From NCBI GenBank assembly GCA_036652695.1, contig JAVVVJ010000006.1, positions 10,967-74,966 on the forward strand: DNA of 64,000 nucleotides, given 5' to 3'. This document shows, one piece after another, positions 26,137 through 34,539 of the stretch; position 1 is the stretch's first letter, and every line of letters begins with the position of its first letter. A program made the position numbers and the translations under genes. The DNA is from Limiplasma sp036652695. Lineage in GTDB: Bacteria > Bacillota > Clostridia > Christensenellales > Aristaeellaceae. Below the pieces are notes generated by a model. That model had not been told where the DNA came from. It saw nothing but the letters and a program-made list of their open reading frames with translations, and ran no database searches.

Positions 26137-27396
26137 TTACTTTCCAAGCACCTGTGCAACGCGTTCAGTCATCTCGGCAATGCCGTCATCAATGCTCAAT
26201 TCACGGGTCATGATGAGGCTGTGCTCCTCGTTGACAATGGTCTTGATCTCGCTGACGTTGGAGCCAACGGGCCATTCAATGCCCATGCCCGTAGGAACCA
26301 GCGCGGCCTTGGCGGCGTCATCCGCGGGGAAGCCCTCGGCGGAAGCCATGGTGGCGGCGATTGCATCGCTCACATAGCCGGGACGGGTGCCAACAGCGGC
26401 AATCGCCTGTGCGCCAGCCTCGGAGCAGCGCCAGTTGATGAACTTCCAAGCGGCGTCCTTATGAACGGCGTTCTTGTTGATGCAGGTGCCGGTCAAAGAA
26501 CCAAAGGAGGTTCCGGCGGCCACGTCCTCTTTGTGAGGCACAGATACAAAGGACCAGTCAAAGTCAAAGGTGCTCTTGGCCTTCTCGGCGATCAGCGTAG
26601 CGGCAAACCAATAGCCCATGGGCATCATGGCGACGTTGCCCTGATAGAAAGCAGCGGAGTAATGGAGGTTGGCGGCCTTCAATTCGCTGAATTCCTGGCA
26701 GGCGCCCTTGTCCTCAAGGTTCTGGCAAAGCGAATAGAAGTATTTCAGGGGTTCGTAGTTGCCATCAGCCAGCGTGTATACGCCGTCATTCACGGCCCAG
26801 TTGGCCACAGCAGACAGCCACGTGTGGTAATGGGTGCCATAAATCTTATCAATCCCCTCGCCGCTGGTCATCTGAAGGGCAAGATCGGCGTACTGATCCC
26901 AAGTCATATCATTGGTGGGGCAAGCGATACCCGCCTTGTCAAACAAGGTTTTGTTGTAGAAAAGCACCCAGAAATCGGAGCGATAGGGCAGCGCATAGAG
27001 CTGTGCATCGGCGCCGCGATAGTATTTTTCCATTCCCAGATAATGCGTCAGGTCATAGCTGTCAGCCGCCACATAGCTCTCAAGGCTGTCTACATAGCCC
27101 TGCTCGATCCAGTTTTGCAGATCGGAGAGTTCCTTGACGTCGAACACATCGGTGGTGTCGCCGCCAGCCAGCATGATGGAGGACTTCTGATAATATTCCT
27201 GTGAAGCCACGTCAACATACTGCAGGTCGATGTCCGGATAAGCGGCCTCAAAGGCTTGCTCCGTGGCGATGAGGTAGCCGCCGGTGGTGGTATCCCAAGA
27301 TGCAACGGTCAGAACGGTTTTTCCCTCGGCAAAGGCAACGGTGGACATGGTAGCGACCATCGTAAGCACAAGCAGCAAAGCAACCAGTTTTTTCAT
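26137..27396 (-). CDS. Extracellular sugar-binding protein of the glycan ABC importer
   Basis: 419 residues from the ATG at 27396. Binds the oligosaccharide outside the cell and delivers it to the two permeases. Signal peptide 1-24 (MKKLVALLLVLTMV ... AFA cut), followed directly by EGKTVLTVASWD, the usual family-1 binding-protein start. There is no lipobox Cys after the signal peptide, unusual for a Gram-positive binding protein, which is normally lipid-anchored. Later motifs YALPYRSDFWVLFYNKTLFDKAG and GDTTDVFDV are family typical. A GGAGG site precedes the start. First gene of the operon, driven by the perfect promoter at 27523-27551. Confidence 0.92.
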   Translation of the reverse strand: MKKLVALLLVLTMVATMSTVAFAEGKTVLTVASWDTTTGGYLIATEQAFEAAYPDIDLQYVDVASQEYYQKSSIMLAGGDTTDVFDVKELSDLQNWIEQGYVDSLESYVAADSYDLTHYLGMEKYYRGADAQLYALPYRSDFWVLFYNKTLFDKAGIACPTNDMTWDQYADLALQMTSGEGIDKIYGTHYHTWLSAVANWAVNDGVYTLADGNYEPLKYFYSLCQNLEDKGACQEFSELKAANLHYSAAFYQGNVAMMPMGYWFAATLIAEKAKSTFDFDWSFVSVPHKEDVAAGTSFGSLTGTCINKNAVHKDAAWKFINWRCSEAGAQAIAAVGTRPGYVSDAIAATMASAEGFPADDAAKAALVPTGMGIEWPVGSNVSEIKTIVNEEHSLIMTRELSIDDGIAEMTERVAQVLGK

Positions 27397-27444
27397 GGAT
27401 GATTTCCTCCCAATTTGAAATTCGAATGAGTTCCGGCACGGCAC

Positions 27445-27464
27445 AAATGTTATCGCTAACATTT
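27445..27464. promoter_or_regulatory. LacI-type operator O1 in the leader of the glycan operon
   Basis: 8-base perfect arms AAATGTTA and TAACATTT around TCGC. It lies about 60 bases downstream of the operon's promoter, where a bound LacI protein would act as a roadblock. Its core TGTTATCGCTAACA matches the site at 27619-27632 in 12 of 14 positions. Confidence 0.72.
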
Positions 27465-27481
27465 ACGGCTATCAATGATAA

Positions 27482-27495
27482 CGGAAACGTTTGCA
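27482..27495. promoter_or_regulatory. AAACGTTT-centred site, possible cre or second LacI operator
   Basis: A perfect AAACGTTT core (27485-27492) in CGGAAACGTTTGCA. Against the CcpA cre consensus it fits 11 of 14 positions, so it is either a weak catabolite site or a further LacI-family operator. Confidence 0.45.
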
Positions 27496-27522
27496 CCATA
27501 TCCTCCCTCATTTGTTGCCCTT

Positions 27523-27551
27523 ATTATACAGTTCTCCAATTTGTATGTCAA
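27523..27551 (-). promoter_or_regulatory. Consensus promoter of the glycan ABC/heparinase/GH88 operon
   Basis: On the minus strand TTGACA (27546-27551), exactly 17 bases, TATAAT (27523-27528): a perfect sigma-A promoter. Such strength usually needs a repressor, which fits the palindromic operators downstream. Confidence 0.92.
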
Positions 27552-27618
27552 TACTTGTGCAATATTTTTATCATTTTTATTTTCCCGCAGCTCCAGCATT
27601 CGTCATTCTCATTGCTAT

Positions 27619-27632
27619 TGTTATCGATACCA
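27619..27632. promoter_or_regulatory. LacI-type operator O2 before the regulator's own promoter
   Basis: TGTTATCGATACCA, related to O1. It lies 10 bases before the -35 of the lacI-type gene's promoter, a position suited to autoregulation. Confidence 0.6.
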
Positions 27633-27641
27633 TAAATTCTG

Positions 27642-27670
27642 TTGATTTTTTTGCCCTTTTCCTGTAAAAT
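27642..27670 (+). promoter_or_regulatory. Promoter of the LacI regulator at 27754
   Basis: TTGATT at 27642-27647, 17-base spacer, TAAAAT at 27665-27670. Confidence 0.68.
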
Positions 27671-27753
27671 AAACGAATGATGAAAATACCTAGCTTCCCC
27701 CGCGCATGAGCATGCGCCTATTGGCAAGCAGGTAGGAAACGAGGCGCAAACGA

Positions 27754-28803
27754 ATGGAAAAGAAAGTAACCATCTACGATATTGCCAAGGAAGCCAAGGT
27801 ATCCACAGCGACCGTGACGCGTGTGATGTCCGCGCACCCCAGCGTGCGCCCCGCCACGCGCGAGCGCGTGCAGGCGGTGATCGCAAGGCACAACTACACG
27901 CCCTCAAGCATCGCGCGCGAGCTGGAGCGCGGGCAGAACAAGACCATCGCAGTGATACTGCCCGAAGTGATCAATCCTTACTTTGCCCAGCTTTTTTCTG
28001 CCGCAGACGATGAGGCGCGTAAAAACGGCTATGCCGTATGGCTGTACCAGCTGCCCAGCAACGAGGCCGTGGAGGATTCCGTGGTGGAGGATCTGATCCG
28101 CCGCAGGCTGGAAGGCGCTTTTTTTGTAGGCGGCATTTGGGAGGCCGCTCGTCCGGGGCTGATGGACGCGCTCAAGCGGCTAGGGCAGTACATGCCCATC
28201 GTGGCGATCTGCCCGCCCATGACCAACCTCAGCTGCATATGCCTGTACAATGATCTGGTCACCTGCGTGCAGCATGCGGTGCGTCACCTGCACGTGCTGG
28301 GTCACCGGCGCATCGCCTTTATTGGCGGCTCCTTGCAGGTGGGCGGCTCCGGCGCGCGCGGGCAAGGTTTTTTGGCGGAATTGCGGGCATTGGGTTTACC
28401 CGACGATCCCGCCTATCACCATGAGGGCGGCTTTGACGCCGAAAGTGGCGAACGTGCCGTGCAAAGGCTCCTTTCTGGGCTTGAACGCGGACGCTGGCCC
28501 ACAGCGCTCATCGCCTTTAACGATTTGGTGGCGCTTGGTGCAATGAAGCAGCTCAAGCAAATGGGGTTAAAGCTCCCGGATGAAATGGCCATCATCGGCT
28601 GCGACAACCAGTTTTTCTGCCCTTATACCGATCCCCCGCTTACCTCCATGGATCTCCATCCGGATGAGCACGCGCGAAGCGCGATCCGCGAACTGATTTC
28701 CGCAAAGGAAAACGATACCACTCCCTTTACCTTAATGCGAGACGCAACGCTCGTGGTGCGCGAAAGCTGCGGCGCAAAGCTGGGCTATCGCAAGCTTGGC
28801 TAA
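27754..28803 (+). CDS. LacI-family transcriptional regulator of the glycan operon
   Basis: 349 residues. N-terminal HTH (TIYDIAKEAKVSTATVTRVM, 6-25) with hinge PSSIARELERGQNK near 50-64, then a periplasmic-binding-like sugar-sensing domain (TIAVILPEVINPYFAQLFSA; RRIAFIGGS; IGCDNQFFCPYTDPPLTSMD). In LacI proteins the hinge residue usually is Leu (AxxL); here it is Ile-Ala-Arg-Glu-Leu in frame. Divergent from the seven-gene operon and next to palindromic operators, so almost surely its repressor, induced by a saccharide from the path. It ends with its own terminator. Confidence 0.9.
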   Translation: MEKKVTIYDIAKEAKVSTATVTRVMSAHPSVRPATRERVQAVIARHNYTPSSIARELERGQNKTIAVILPEVINPYFAQLFSAADDEARKNGYAVWLYQLPSNEAVEDSVVEDLIRRRLEGAFFVGGIWEAARPGLMDALKRLGQYMPIVAICPPMTNLSCICLYNDLVTCVQHAVRHLHVLGHRRIAFIGGSLQVGGSGARGQGFLAELRALGLPDDPAYHHEGGFDAESGERAVQRLLSGLERGRWPTALIAFNDLVALGAMKQLKQMGLKLPDEMAIIGCDNQFFCPYTDPPLTSMDLHPDEHARSAIRELISAKENDTTPFTLMRDATLVVRESCGAKLGYRKLG

Positions 28804-28863
28804 AATCCGTCTCTTTTTGTTGAAATATGCGTTTTTTTCAACGAAGTTTCAATTGAAAATTCC

Positions 28864-28900
28864 GGCAAAGCGTTTCCAATATGGAAGCGCTTTGCCCTTT
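28864..28900 (+). terminator. Terminator after the first LacI gene
   Basis: A 14-base stem with one G-T pair (GGCAAAGCG.. with ..CGCTTTGCC) and an AATAT loop, followed by CTTT. The T tract is short, so it may be leaky. Confidence 0.65.
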
Positions 28901-28946
28901 ATCTGCATCATTTTGCGCAATTCCATAAAAAAATTATCAAAAACCC

Positions 28947-28975
28947 TTGCTTTTATTGGGCAATGCGTTTATACT
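28947..28975 (+). promoter_or_regulatory. Promoter of the second LacI/ABC operon
   Basis: TTGCTT at 28947-28952, 17-base spacer, TATACT at 28970-28975. Just downstream AATTG and CAATT arms flank an ATAACGTAAA core, a possible autoregulatory operator. Confidence 0.65.
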
Positions 28976-29032
28976 TGAATTGAAAATAACGTAAACAATT
29001 TCATCTACCGATGAGGTAAGGGGCAATAGGCG

Positions 29033-30088
29033 ATGGCAAAATCACCCACCCTTGCACAAGTCGCGGCATTGGCAAAGGTCTCCGTGGCAAGCGCCTCGAT
29101 GATTCTGAGCGAAAGTGGTATTTCTCGTTTTTCCGAGGAGACGGTAAGCGCCGTACAGCAGGCCGCCAAGGTTCTGGGCTACCAACGTAGGCGCGGGCAT
29201 AGTGGGGCAAAGCTGGTGCATATCATCTGCCCATCGGTTATGAATCCCTATTACGCGGTGCTCATTCAAGGCATGCAGCAGATTGCGCATACGCACGGCT
29301 ACGACACGGCGCTTTATACCACGTATTGGGACATGGCGCTGGAGAAGCGTGTGATTTCCACCATCGAGCCTACCAAAACGGCAGGCGTCATCTTCGCGAT
29401 GATCCCTCAGCAGCCGCAGCTGGCGGAAGTGCTTGGGCAGACCGTTCCCGTGGTAACCGTTGGTGACCGCAACAGCAACATGCGCTTTGACACGGTTGAT
29501 GTCAACAACTATCATGCGGGCGAGTTGGTCGCCAAGCATTTGATTGCGCTTGGGCATAGGCGCGTGGCTTACCTTTCCACCACGCTGGATGGCACGCACA
29601 CCGCGCGCCTGCGCCGTTTGGAAGGCGTGCGCGATACTTTTCGCAACACCTATGGCGAGGATTGCGTTGCGGTGGTATCCACGGTGGTCAGCGCTTTGCA
29701 GGAGCTTAACGCTACAGATATTGAACATGAGGTGGGCTATCGCCTCACGGAGAAATGCCTACGTGAACTGCCGCAGGTCACCGCCATGATTGCCATCAAC
29801 GATATGGTTGCCTACGGCGTGCTGGACGCGCTTGCCGATAAGGGGCTGCGCGTGCCACAGGATTACAGCGTATGCGGGTTTGATAATATTTTTCCATCTC
29901 GCTTTGCACGCATAGGGCTTACCACCGTAGAGCACTCCATTGAAGAGCGCGGGCAGAGCGCATTTTATTTGTTGCTGGAAAAGCTGCAAGCTCCCGATGG
30001 CCTGCATCGCCCCGGCACAGTGACGCGCATTGAGTACCAAAGTCAGTTAATCATTCGGCAAACAACGGCCATCCCACGCAACGGCTAA
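29033..30088 (+). CDS. LacI-family transcriptional regulator of the second ABC operon
   Basis: 351 residues. HTH TLAQVAALAKVSVASASMIL near 6-25, then the sugar-binding domain (HIICPSVMNPYYAVLIQGMQ; DTVDVNNYHAGELVAKHLIALGH; VCGFDNIFPSRFARIGLTTVEH). It is the first gene of an operon with two permeases and a binding protein (26-base gap), so it likely controls its own operon. The sensed sugar is unknown because no enzyme gene is attached. Confidence 0.9.
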   Translation: MAKSPTLAQVAALAKVSVASASMILSESGISRFSEETVSAVQQAAKVLGYQRRRGHSGAKLVHIICPSVMNPYYAVLIQGMQQIAHTHGYDTALYTTYWDMALEKRVISTIEPTKTAGVIFAMIPQQPQLAEVLGQTVPVVTVGDRNSNMRFDTVDVNNYHAGELVAKHLIALGHRRVAYLSTTLDGTHTARLRRLEGVRDTFRNTYGEDCVAVVSTVVSALQELNATDIEHEVGYRLTEKCLRELPQVTAMIAINDMVAYGVLDALADKGLRVPQDYSVCGFDNIFPSRFARIGLTTVEHSIEERGQSAFYLLLEKLQAPDGLHRPGTVTRIEYQSQLIIRQTTAIPRNG

Positions 30089-30114
30089 ACAGCAACAAGT
30101 AGGAGGAACAACAA

Positions 30115-31020
30115 ATGCGAGCGGAAACAACCCAACCCAATGTTTATCAAAAGCCGCTGGGGCAGCGCGTATACCAGCAGGCGGAGCCTTACCTGTTTTT
30201 GGTGCCTGCGCTGGTGATCTTTATTTGTTTCTTGTATTATCCCTTTATTCGCACGGTATATCTGAGTACCTTTTTGACCAACAAGCTTGGTCAGGCAAAG
30301 GTCTTTGTCGGCTTTAGAAACTATATGGACATCCTCACCAACCCTTCCTTTTGGAATAGCTTGGCCGTCACGTTCAAATTTGTGCTTGTGGTCGCGTTGG
30401 GCGGGCTTACCATCGGCTTGGTCACCAGCCTCCTCACGGTGCGCAAGTATCCGGGCGTTACCTTTGCTAGCGCCGTTTATGCCATGCCCGTTGCCATTGC
30501 CTCGGCAGCGGCCTCCATGTCCTTCCGCATGATCCTTCACCCTACCAACGGCCTATTGAACATCGTTTTAGGCACGCAGATCAATTGGACCGGCGATCCC
30601 GATTGGGCGCTCTTCTCCGTGTGCATGATTACCATATGGCTTGCCTCCGGCATCAACTTCATCTTCATCGGCGCAGGGCTTCGCAACATCCCCAACGAGC
30701 TGTATGAAAGCGCTTCTATTGATGGCGCGGGCTATTGGAAACGGCTGTTCCACATCACGCTCCCTGCGCTTTCCCCCACGCTCTTTTTTCAGATTTTGCT
30801 CAACATCATCAACGCTTTCCAGTCCTTCAGCCAGATTAAGCTGCTCACGCAAGGCGGCCCCGGCGAGGCAACCAATGTAATCGTCTATGCCATCTATCGC
30901 GATGCGTTCTTTAACTTCCGCTTTGGCACCGCCGCGGCGCGATCGGTCATTTTGTTCCTCATCGTGCTTTGCATCACGCTTATCCAATTCAGCACCGAAA
31001 AAAGGAGCGTGAATTACTGA
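30115..31020 (+). CDS. Sugar or glycerol-phosphate ABC permease, UgpA/MalF type
   Basis: 301 residues. Hydrophobic segments from about 23; EAA loop YESASIDGAGYWKRLFHITLP near 198-218 for ATPase contact. The compact size and the pairing with a UgpB-like binding protein suggest a UgpAE-like importer. AGGAGG precedes the start. The stop shares one base with the next start (TGATG). Confidence 0.9.
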   Translation: MRAETTQPNVYQKPLGQRVYQQAEPYLFLVPALVIFICFLYYPFIRTVYLSTFLTNKLGQAKVFVGFRNYMDILTNPSFWNSLAVTFKFVLVVALGGLTIGLVTSLLTVRKYPGVTFASAVYAMPVAIASAAASMSFRMILHPTNGLLNIVLGTQINWTGDPDWALFSVCMITIWLASGINFIFIGAGLRNIPNELYESASIDGAGYWKRLFHITLPALSPTLFFQILLNIINAFQSFSQIKLLTQGGPGEATNVIVYAIYRDAFFNFRFGTAAARSVILFLIVLCITLIQFSTEKRSVNY

Positions 31021-31850
31021 TGCGTACCGCTCGAAAATCGCTTAAGAACCTTGGCAACTTTGCGCTGAACGTGCCATTGCTGTTCATTATTCTCATTCCG
31101 CTGCTCTACACGTTCAGCATCTCTGTTATGCCGCCCAGCGAAATCTACAAAAACCACCTGATTCCCACATCGTTCAACTTTGCCAACTATGTCAATGCCT
31201 TTACCAACCCTGGCTACAACTTCCTCCGGTTCATCCTGAACTCCTTCGTGGTATCCACATCGGTCATGCTGGGGCAAATGGTTACCTGCTCCATGGCTGC
31301 CTTTGCTTTTTCCTTTTTGGAATTCAAGGGCAAACAGATACTCTTCCTTACCATCCTTGCCACGATGATGATCCCCGGCGAAGCAACCATCATCGCCAAC
31401 TACCTCACCGTAAGCGGCTGGGGTTGGTTGGACAGCTATCAGGCGCTGATTATTCCCTACCTTACCAGCGCCATGGGCATCTTCCTGCTGCGGCAAAATT
31501 ACCTGACCTTCGCGCGTGAGCTGCACGAGGCGGCTCGGCTGGATGGTTGCAGCAACTGGCGCTTCCTAGGTTCCATCGTTGTGCCGTTAAGCCGCCCCGC
31601 GCTGGGCGCGCTAGGCGCGTATGTGTTTCTGAACACGTGGAACCAGTACATGTGGCCGTTGCTGGTCACCAATTCCGCAGATTACCGCACGGTGCAAATC
31701 GGCATCGCGATGCTCTTTGATATTGACGCGCAGGCGCTTGGCCTGATGATGGCAGGCGTAGTCATCGTCATTGTTCCATCCCTATCCATTTTCATCTTTA
31801 TGCAAAAGCAGCTCATCAACGGCTTAATGGCCGGAGCTGTAAAAGGTTGA
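31020..31850 (+). CDS. Sugar or glycerol-phosphate ABC permease, UgpE/MalG type
   Basis: 276 residues from the ATG at 31020 (MRTARKSLKNLGNFAL). Six hydrophobic segments; EAA loop HEAARLDGCSNWRFLGSIVVP near 172. The ATG shares its A with the previous stop, a sign of coupling; a longer frame from 30969 is inside the previous gene and rejected. The operon has no ATPase gene. Confidence 0.9.
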   Translation: MRTARKSLKNLGNFALNVPLLFIILIPLLYTFSISVMPPSEIYKNHLIPTSFNFANYVNAFTNPGYNFLRFILNSFVVSTSVMLGQMVTCSMAAFAFSFLEFKGKQILFLTILATMMIPGEATIIANYLTVSGWGWLDSYQALIIPYLTSAMGIFLLRQNYLTFARELHEAARLDGCSNWRFLGSIVVPLSRPALGALGAYVFLNTWNQYMWPLLVTNSADYRTVQIGIAMLFDIDAQALGLMMAGVVIVIVPSLSIFIFMQKQLINGLMAGAVKG

Positions 31851-31903
31851 TTGATCGCGCCGTGATACGTGCGCATCAAATAAAAAAAAGGAGATTGGAG
31901 AAA

Positions 31904-33229
31904 ATGAAAAAACTGTTATCTCTTGTTCTCGCGGTTGCCATGTTGCTGAGCGCTACATCGTTTGCGTTGGCGGAGGCTCCCGTGGAGCTCACCTTCTGGC
32001 ATTCCATGGGCGGCGTGAACGGGGAAGCCATCGCCAAAATGGTGGAGGACTTCAACACCGCGTACGCTGGCAAAATCAAGGTAAACACCGAGTTCCAAGG
32101 CAGCTATGACGACGCGATTAACAAGATTAAGGCCGCTGGCATGAGCGCCATTCCCTGTGACGTTGTGCAGATTTATGATATCGGCACCCGCTTCATGATC
32201 GACAGCGGCTGGGCAAAGCCCGTGCAGGACATGATCGACGCGGAAGGGTATGACGTTTCTCAGATCGAGCCTAACATCGCAGCTTATTACACCATCGATA
32301 GCAAGCTGTATTCTATGCCCTTCAACTCTTCTACCCCCTTGCTCTACTACAACAAGACCGCCTTTGAAAAGGCTGGCCTCGATCCCAACACCACGCCCAA
32401 GAATTTCGATGAGATCATCGAAATGGCTAAAAAGCTGACCATCAAGGACGAAGCCGGCAAGGTCATCCAGTATGGCTTCGGCATGGGCAACTACGGCTGG
32501 TTCTTCGAGCAATGGATTGGCAAAATGGGCAAGCAGTATGTGGACAACAACAACGGTCGCGGCGCTGACCCCGCCACCAAGGTTGCTTTCGACGAGAACG
32601 GCGGAGCAGCGGATATCCTTGGCATGTGGAAAAAGCTTGTTGACGACGGCGTTGTCACCTATCTAGGCCAAGGCAACGACGGCGCGAAGGCTGCCTTCAT
32701 CTCCGGCAACATCGCCATCACGCTGGAATCTACCGCCGCCCTGAAATCGCTGCTTGTAAACGTCGGCGACGCTTTCGAAATCGGCACAGGCTTCTTCCCC
32801 TCCATCAACGCTAGCGACGTGGGCGGCGTTTCCATCGGCGGCGGCTCGCTGTGGATGCTGGAAACCAACGACGACGCTCGCAAGGCTGCCACATGGGAAT
32901 TCATCAAGTTCATGATCGCTCCCGAGCAGCAGGCGTACTGGAATGCACAGACTGGTTATTTCCCCATCACCGTTGCCACGCACGAGCTGGATGCTTTCAA
33001 GGAAAACCTTGCGAAGTATCCTCAGTTTGGCACCGCCATTGAGCAGCTCCACCAGACCGCTCCCCAGTATTCCGGCTCCTTGCTAAGCGTATTCCCCGAA
33101 GCGCGCCAGCTGGTGCAGACCTATACTGAGAAGCTCATCAACGGCGAAATGGATGTTGCCACCACGGTTACCAACCTCGCTAAGGACATCAACAGCGCTA
33201 TTGAGGTTTACAACCTGACCAACGAATAA
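31904..33229 (+). CDS. Extracellular solute-binding protein, UgpB-like
   Basis: 441 residues. Signal peptide 1-24 (MKKLLSLVLAVAMLLSATS ... ALA cut), no lipobox Cys, as in the other binding protein of this window. Mature part begins APVELTFWHSMGG, typical for glycerol-3-phosphate/sugar (UgpB-like) binding proteins; YSMPFNSSTPLLYYNKTAFEKAG is the conserved ligand-side segment. The 53-base gap from the permease gene holds a weak hairpin (TTGAT..ATCAA) that may protect the message. AAAGGAG precedes the start. It has no linked enzymes, so the solute is open. Confidence 0.9.
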   Translation: MKKLLSLVLAVAMLLSATSFALAEAPVELTFWHSMGGVNGEAIAKMVEDFNTAYAGKIKVNTEFQGSYDDAINKIKAAGMSAIPCDVVQIYDIGTRFMIDSGWAKPVQDMIDAEGYDVSQIEPNIAAYYTIDSKLYSMPFNSSTPLLYYNKTAFEKAGLDPNTTPKNFDEIIEMAKKLTIKDEAGKVIQYGFGMGNYGWFFEQWIGKMGKQYVDNNNGRGADPATKVAFDENGGAADILGMWKKLVDDGVVTYLGQGNDGAKAAFISGNIAITLESTAALKSLLVNVGDAFEIGTGFFPSINASDVGGVSIGGGSLWMLETNDDARKAATWEFIKFMIAPEQQAYWNAQTGYFPITVATHELDAFKENLAKYPQFGTAIEQLHQTAPQYSGSLLSVFPEARQLVQTYTEKLINGEMDVATTVTNLAKDINSAIEVYNLTNE

Positions 33230-33245
33230 ACCCTTTGATCCAATG

Positions 33246-33281
33246 CAAAGCGGGGATTGCCATATGGCAATCCCCGCTTTG
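33246..33281 (+). terminator. Terminator of the second ABC operon
   Basis: A perfect 36-base palindrome: a 16-base stem with an ATAT centre. Downstream T tract is short (TTTGT). Confidence 0.82.
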
Positions 33282-33300
33282 TACACGCGCCGCCGCGCTG

Positions 33301-33329
33301 TTGACAGCATGCGCACACGGTGGTATTCT
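33301..33329 (+). promoter_or_regulatory. Promoter of the DUF4867 gene
   Basis: TTGACA at 33301-33306, 17-base spacer, TATTCT at 33324-33329. The spacer ends with CACGGTGG in the same register as the nagB promoter. Confidence 0.75.
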
Positions 33330-33391
33330 GTTTGGCAGTGCGGCATTTGCCCGCAATCACGCCTTTTTTGGTTTACGAAAGGAAGCTTACC

Positions 33392-34057
33392 ATGATGCTT
33401 GAAGCGTTACGGCAAAAAAACCCCGATTACCCCATTTATGATGTGCATGACGAGGCCTTCCGTCCTTATGGACGCGTACTGGACTATCCTTCGCAAGGGC
33501 TGATGGAGGCATGCCTTTCCGGCATCACCATGCCCGAAAGCGGCTCCTGCTACGTACCTACCTTGCCGGAGCTGGAGGCCTGTGCTGACGCGCCCAAGGC
33601 AAAGCATGTGCTGCGCGGCGAGGGCAGCTTTCAACTAGGCGTATGCTGGGGCTATAATAGCGCCTTAACCGCACTGGAATATCACCGCGCCAGCGAGCAC
33701 AACGTCGCCGTGACCGATCTGGTGCTGCTGCTTGGCAAGCAGCAGGACATGCGCGAGTTTGCGTTTGACGCATCCAGCGTGGTCGGCTTTTTTGTGCCAA
33801 AGGGCACGGTCATCGAGGTCTACGCAACCTCCTTGCACTATTGCCCCTGTCAGGTGCATGACAGCGGCTTTGTATGCATCGTTGGTCTGCCGCAGGGCAC
33901 CAATACCGCTTTGGAGCACAGCCGCCCGCAGGAGGCAGATGGCCGCCTTTTGTGGGCAAAGGACAAGTGGCTGATTGCGCACAAGGATAGCGACGAGCTT
34001 GTAAAGGACGGCGCATATCCGGGCATCCACGGCACAAACTGGCAAGTGCGGTATTGA
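33392..34057 (+). CDS. DUF4867 family protein
   Basis: 221 residues, no signal peptide or membrane segment. Sequence pattern (LEALRQKNPDYPIYDVHDEAF; VLDYPSQGLMEA; KGTVIEVYATSLHYCPCQV) matches the DUF4867 family, which looks like a cupin-type beta barrel; VIEVYATSLHYCPC could carry metal-binding residues. Function is not known; members often lie beside sugar-use genes. Start ATG 33392 (or 33395) follows AAAGGAAG; a longer frame from 33320 overlaps the promoter and is rejected. It has its own promoter and terminator. Confidence 0.75.
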   Translation: MMLEALRQKNPDYPIYDVHDEAFRPYGRVLDYPSQGLMEACLSGITMPESGSCYVPTLPELEACADAPKAKHVLRGEGSFQLGVCWGYNSALTALEYHRASEHNVAVTDLVLLLGKQQDMREFAFDASSVVGFFVPKGTVIEVYATSLHYCPCQVHDSGFVCIVGLPQGTNTALEHSRPQEADGRLLWAKDKWLIAHKDSDELVKDGAYPGIHGTNWQVRY

Positions 34058-34103
34058 GCTTGATTCCGGAAAAAAAAGCCAAGTATGACCGCGCGCGTTT
34101 CAG

Positions 34104-34135
34104 CAAAGCCGGGCAACGTATGTTGCCCGGCTTTG
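34104..34135. terminator. Terminator between the DUF4867 and HPt genes
   Basis: A perfect 14-base stem (34104-34117 with 34122-34135) and a GTAT loop. CAAAG and CTTTG at the ends allow use by both converging genes. Confidence 0.75.
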
Positions 34136-34188
34136 TGCATAGCATGCCAGCAATGCTTCCCCGCACGCCCGAAACGCGCGGCAATCGA

Positions 34189-34539
34189 TCAGTCTGCCAG
34201 AAGCTTCTTCACCTGTTCCAGCTCCTGCATCAGCGTGCGATACGCCTGCGCGTATTCCACGTCTGTGCGGTGCATGCGCAAAGGCTCCACAATCTCGCAT
34301 ACCCGATCGTACAGCCTTTGCAGACCCATATTGCCCGTAACACCCTTGAGGGTATGGGCAGCCATAAACGCCTGCTCCAAATCCGCGGCTTGCAGTGCGT
34401 CGCCAAGCTTGCCCCAGTTTTCATCCTGCAACAGCAATTGCAGGCATCTTTCATACAGCTCCGTATCGTTTACAAACCGATCCATGGTCTCGGAGATGTT
34501 TACCCCATAGGCATCCAATCTGTCCAGCAATTCACTCAT
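34189..34539 (-). CDS. Stand-alone histidine phosphotransfer (HPt) protein
   Basis: 116 residues from the ATG at 34539. A four-helix HPt domain with the phospho-acceptor motif AAHTLKGVTGNMGL (His62). It receives phosphate from a receiver domain and passes it on. Its start overlaps the end of the hybrid kinase gene by 8 bases and follows AAGGAG by ten, so the two proteins are co-made, and HPt is the natural partner of the kinase's receiver domains. A longer frame to 34671 lies inside the kinase gene and is rejected. No final DNA-binding regulator is next to it. Confidence 0.88.
   Translation of the reverse strand: MSELLDRLDAYGVNISETMDRFVNDTELYERCLQLLLQDENWGKLGDALQAADLEQAFMAAHTLKGVTGNMGLQRLYDRVCEIVEPLRMHRTDVEYAQAYRTLMQELEQVKKLLAD

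Larger units (their letters stand above)
27397..27753. other. Divergent regulatory region between glycan operon and LacI regulator
   Basis: 357 bases without a gene. It holds two face-away promoters (minus 27523-27551, plus 27642-27670), a 20-base operator palindrome at 27445-27464, a related 14-base site at 27619-27632 and an AAACGTTT-centred site near 27482-27495. These are listed separately. Confidence 0.8.
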
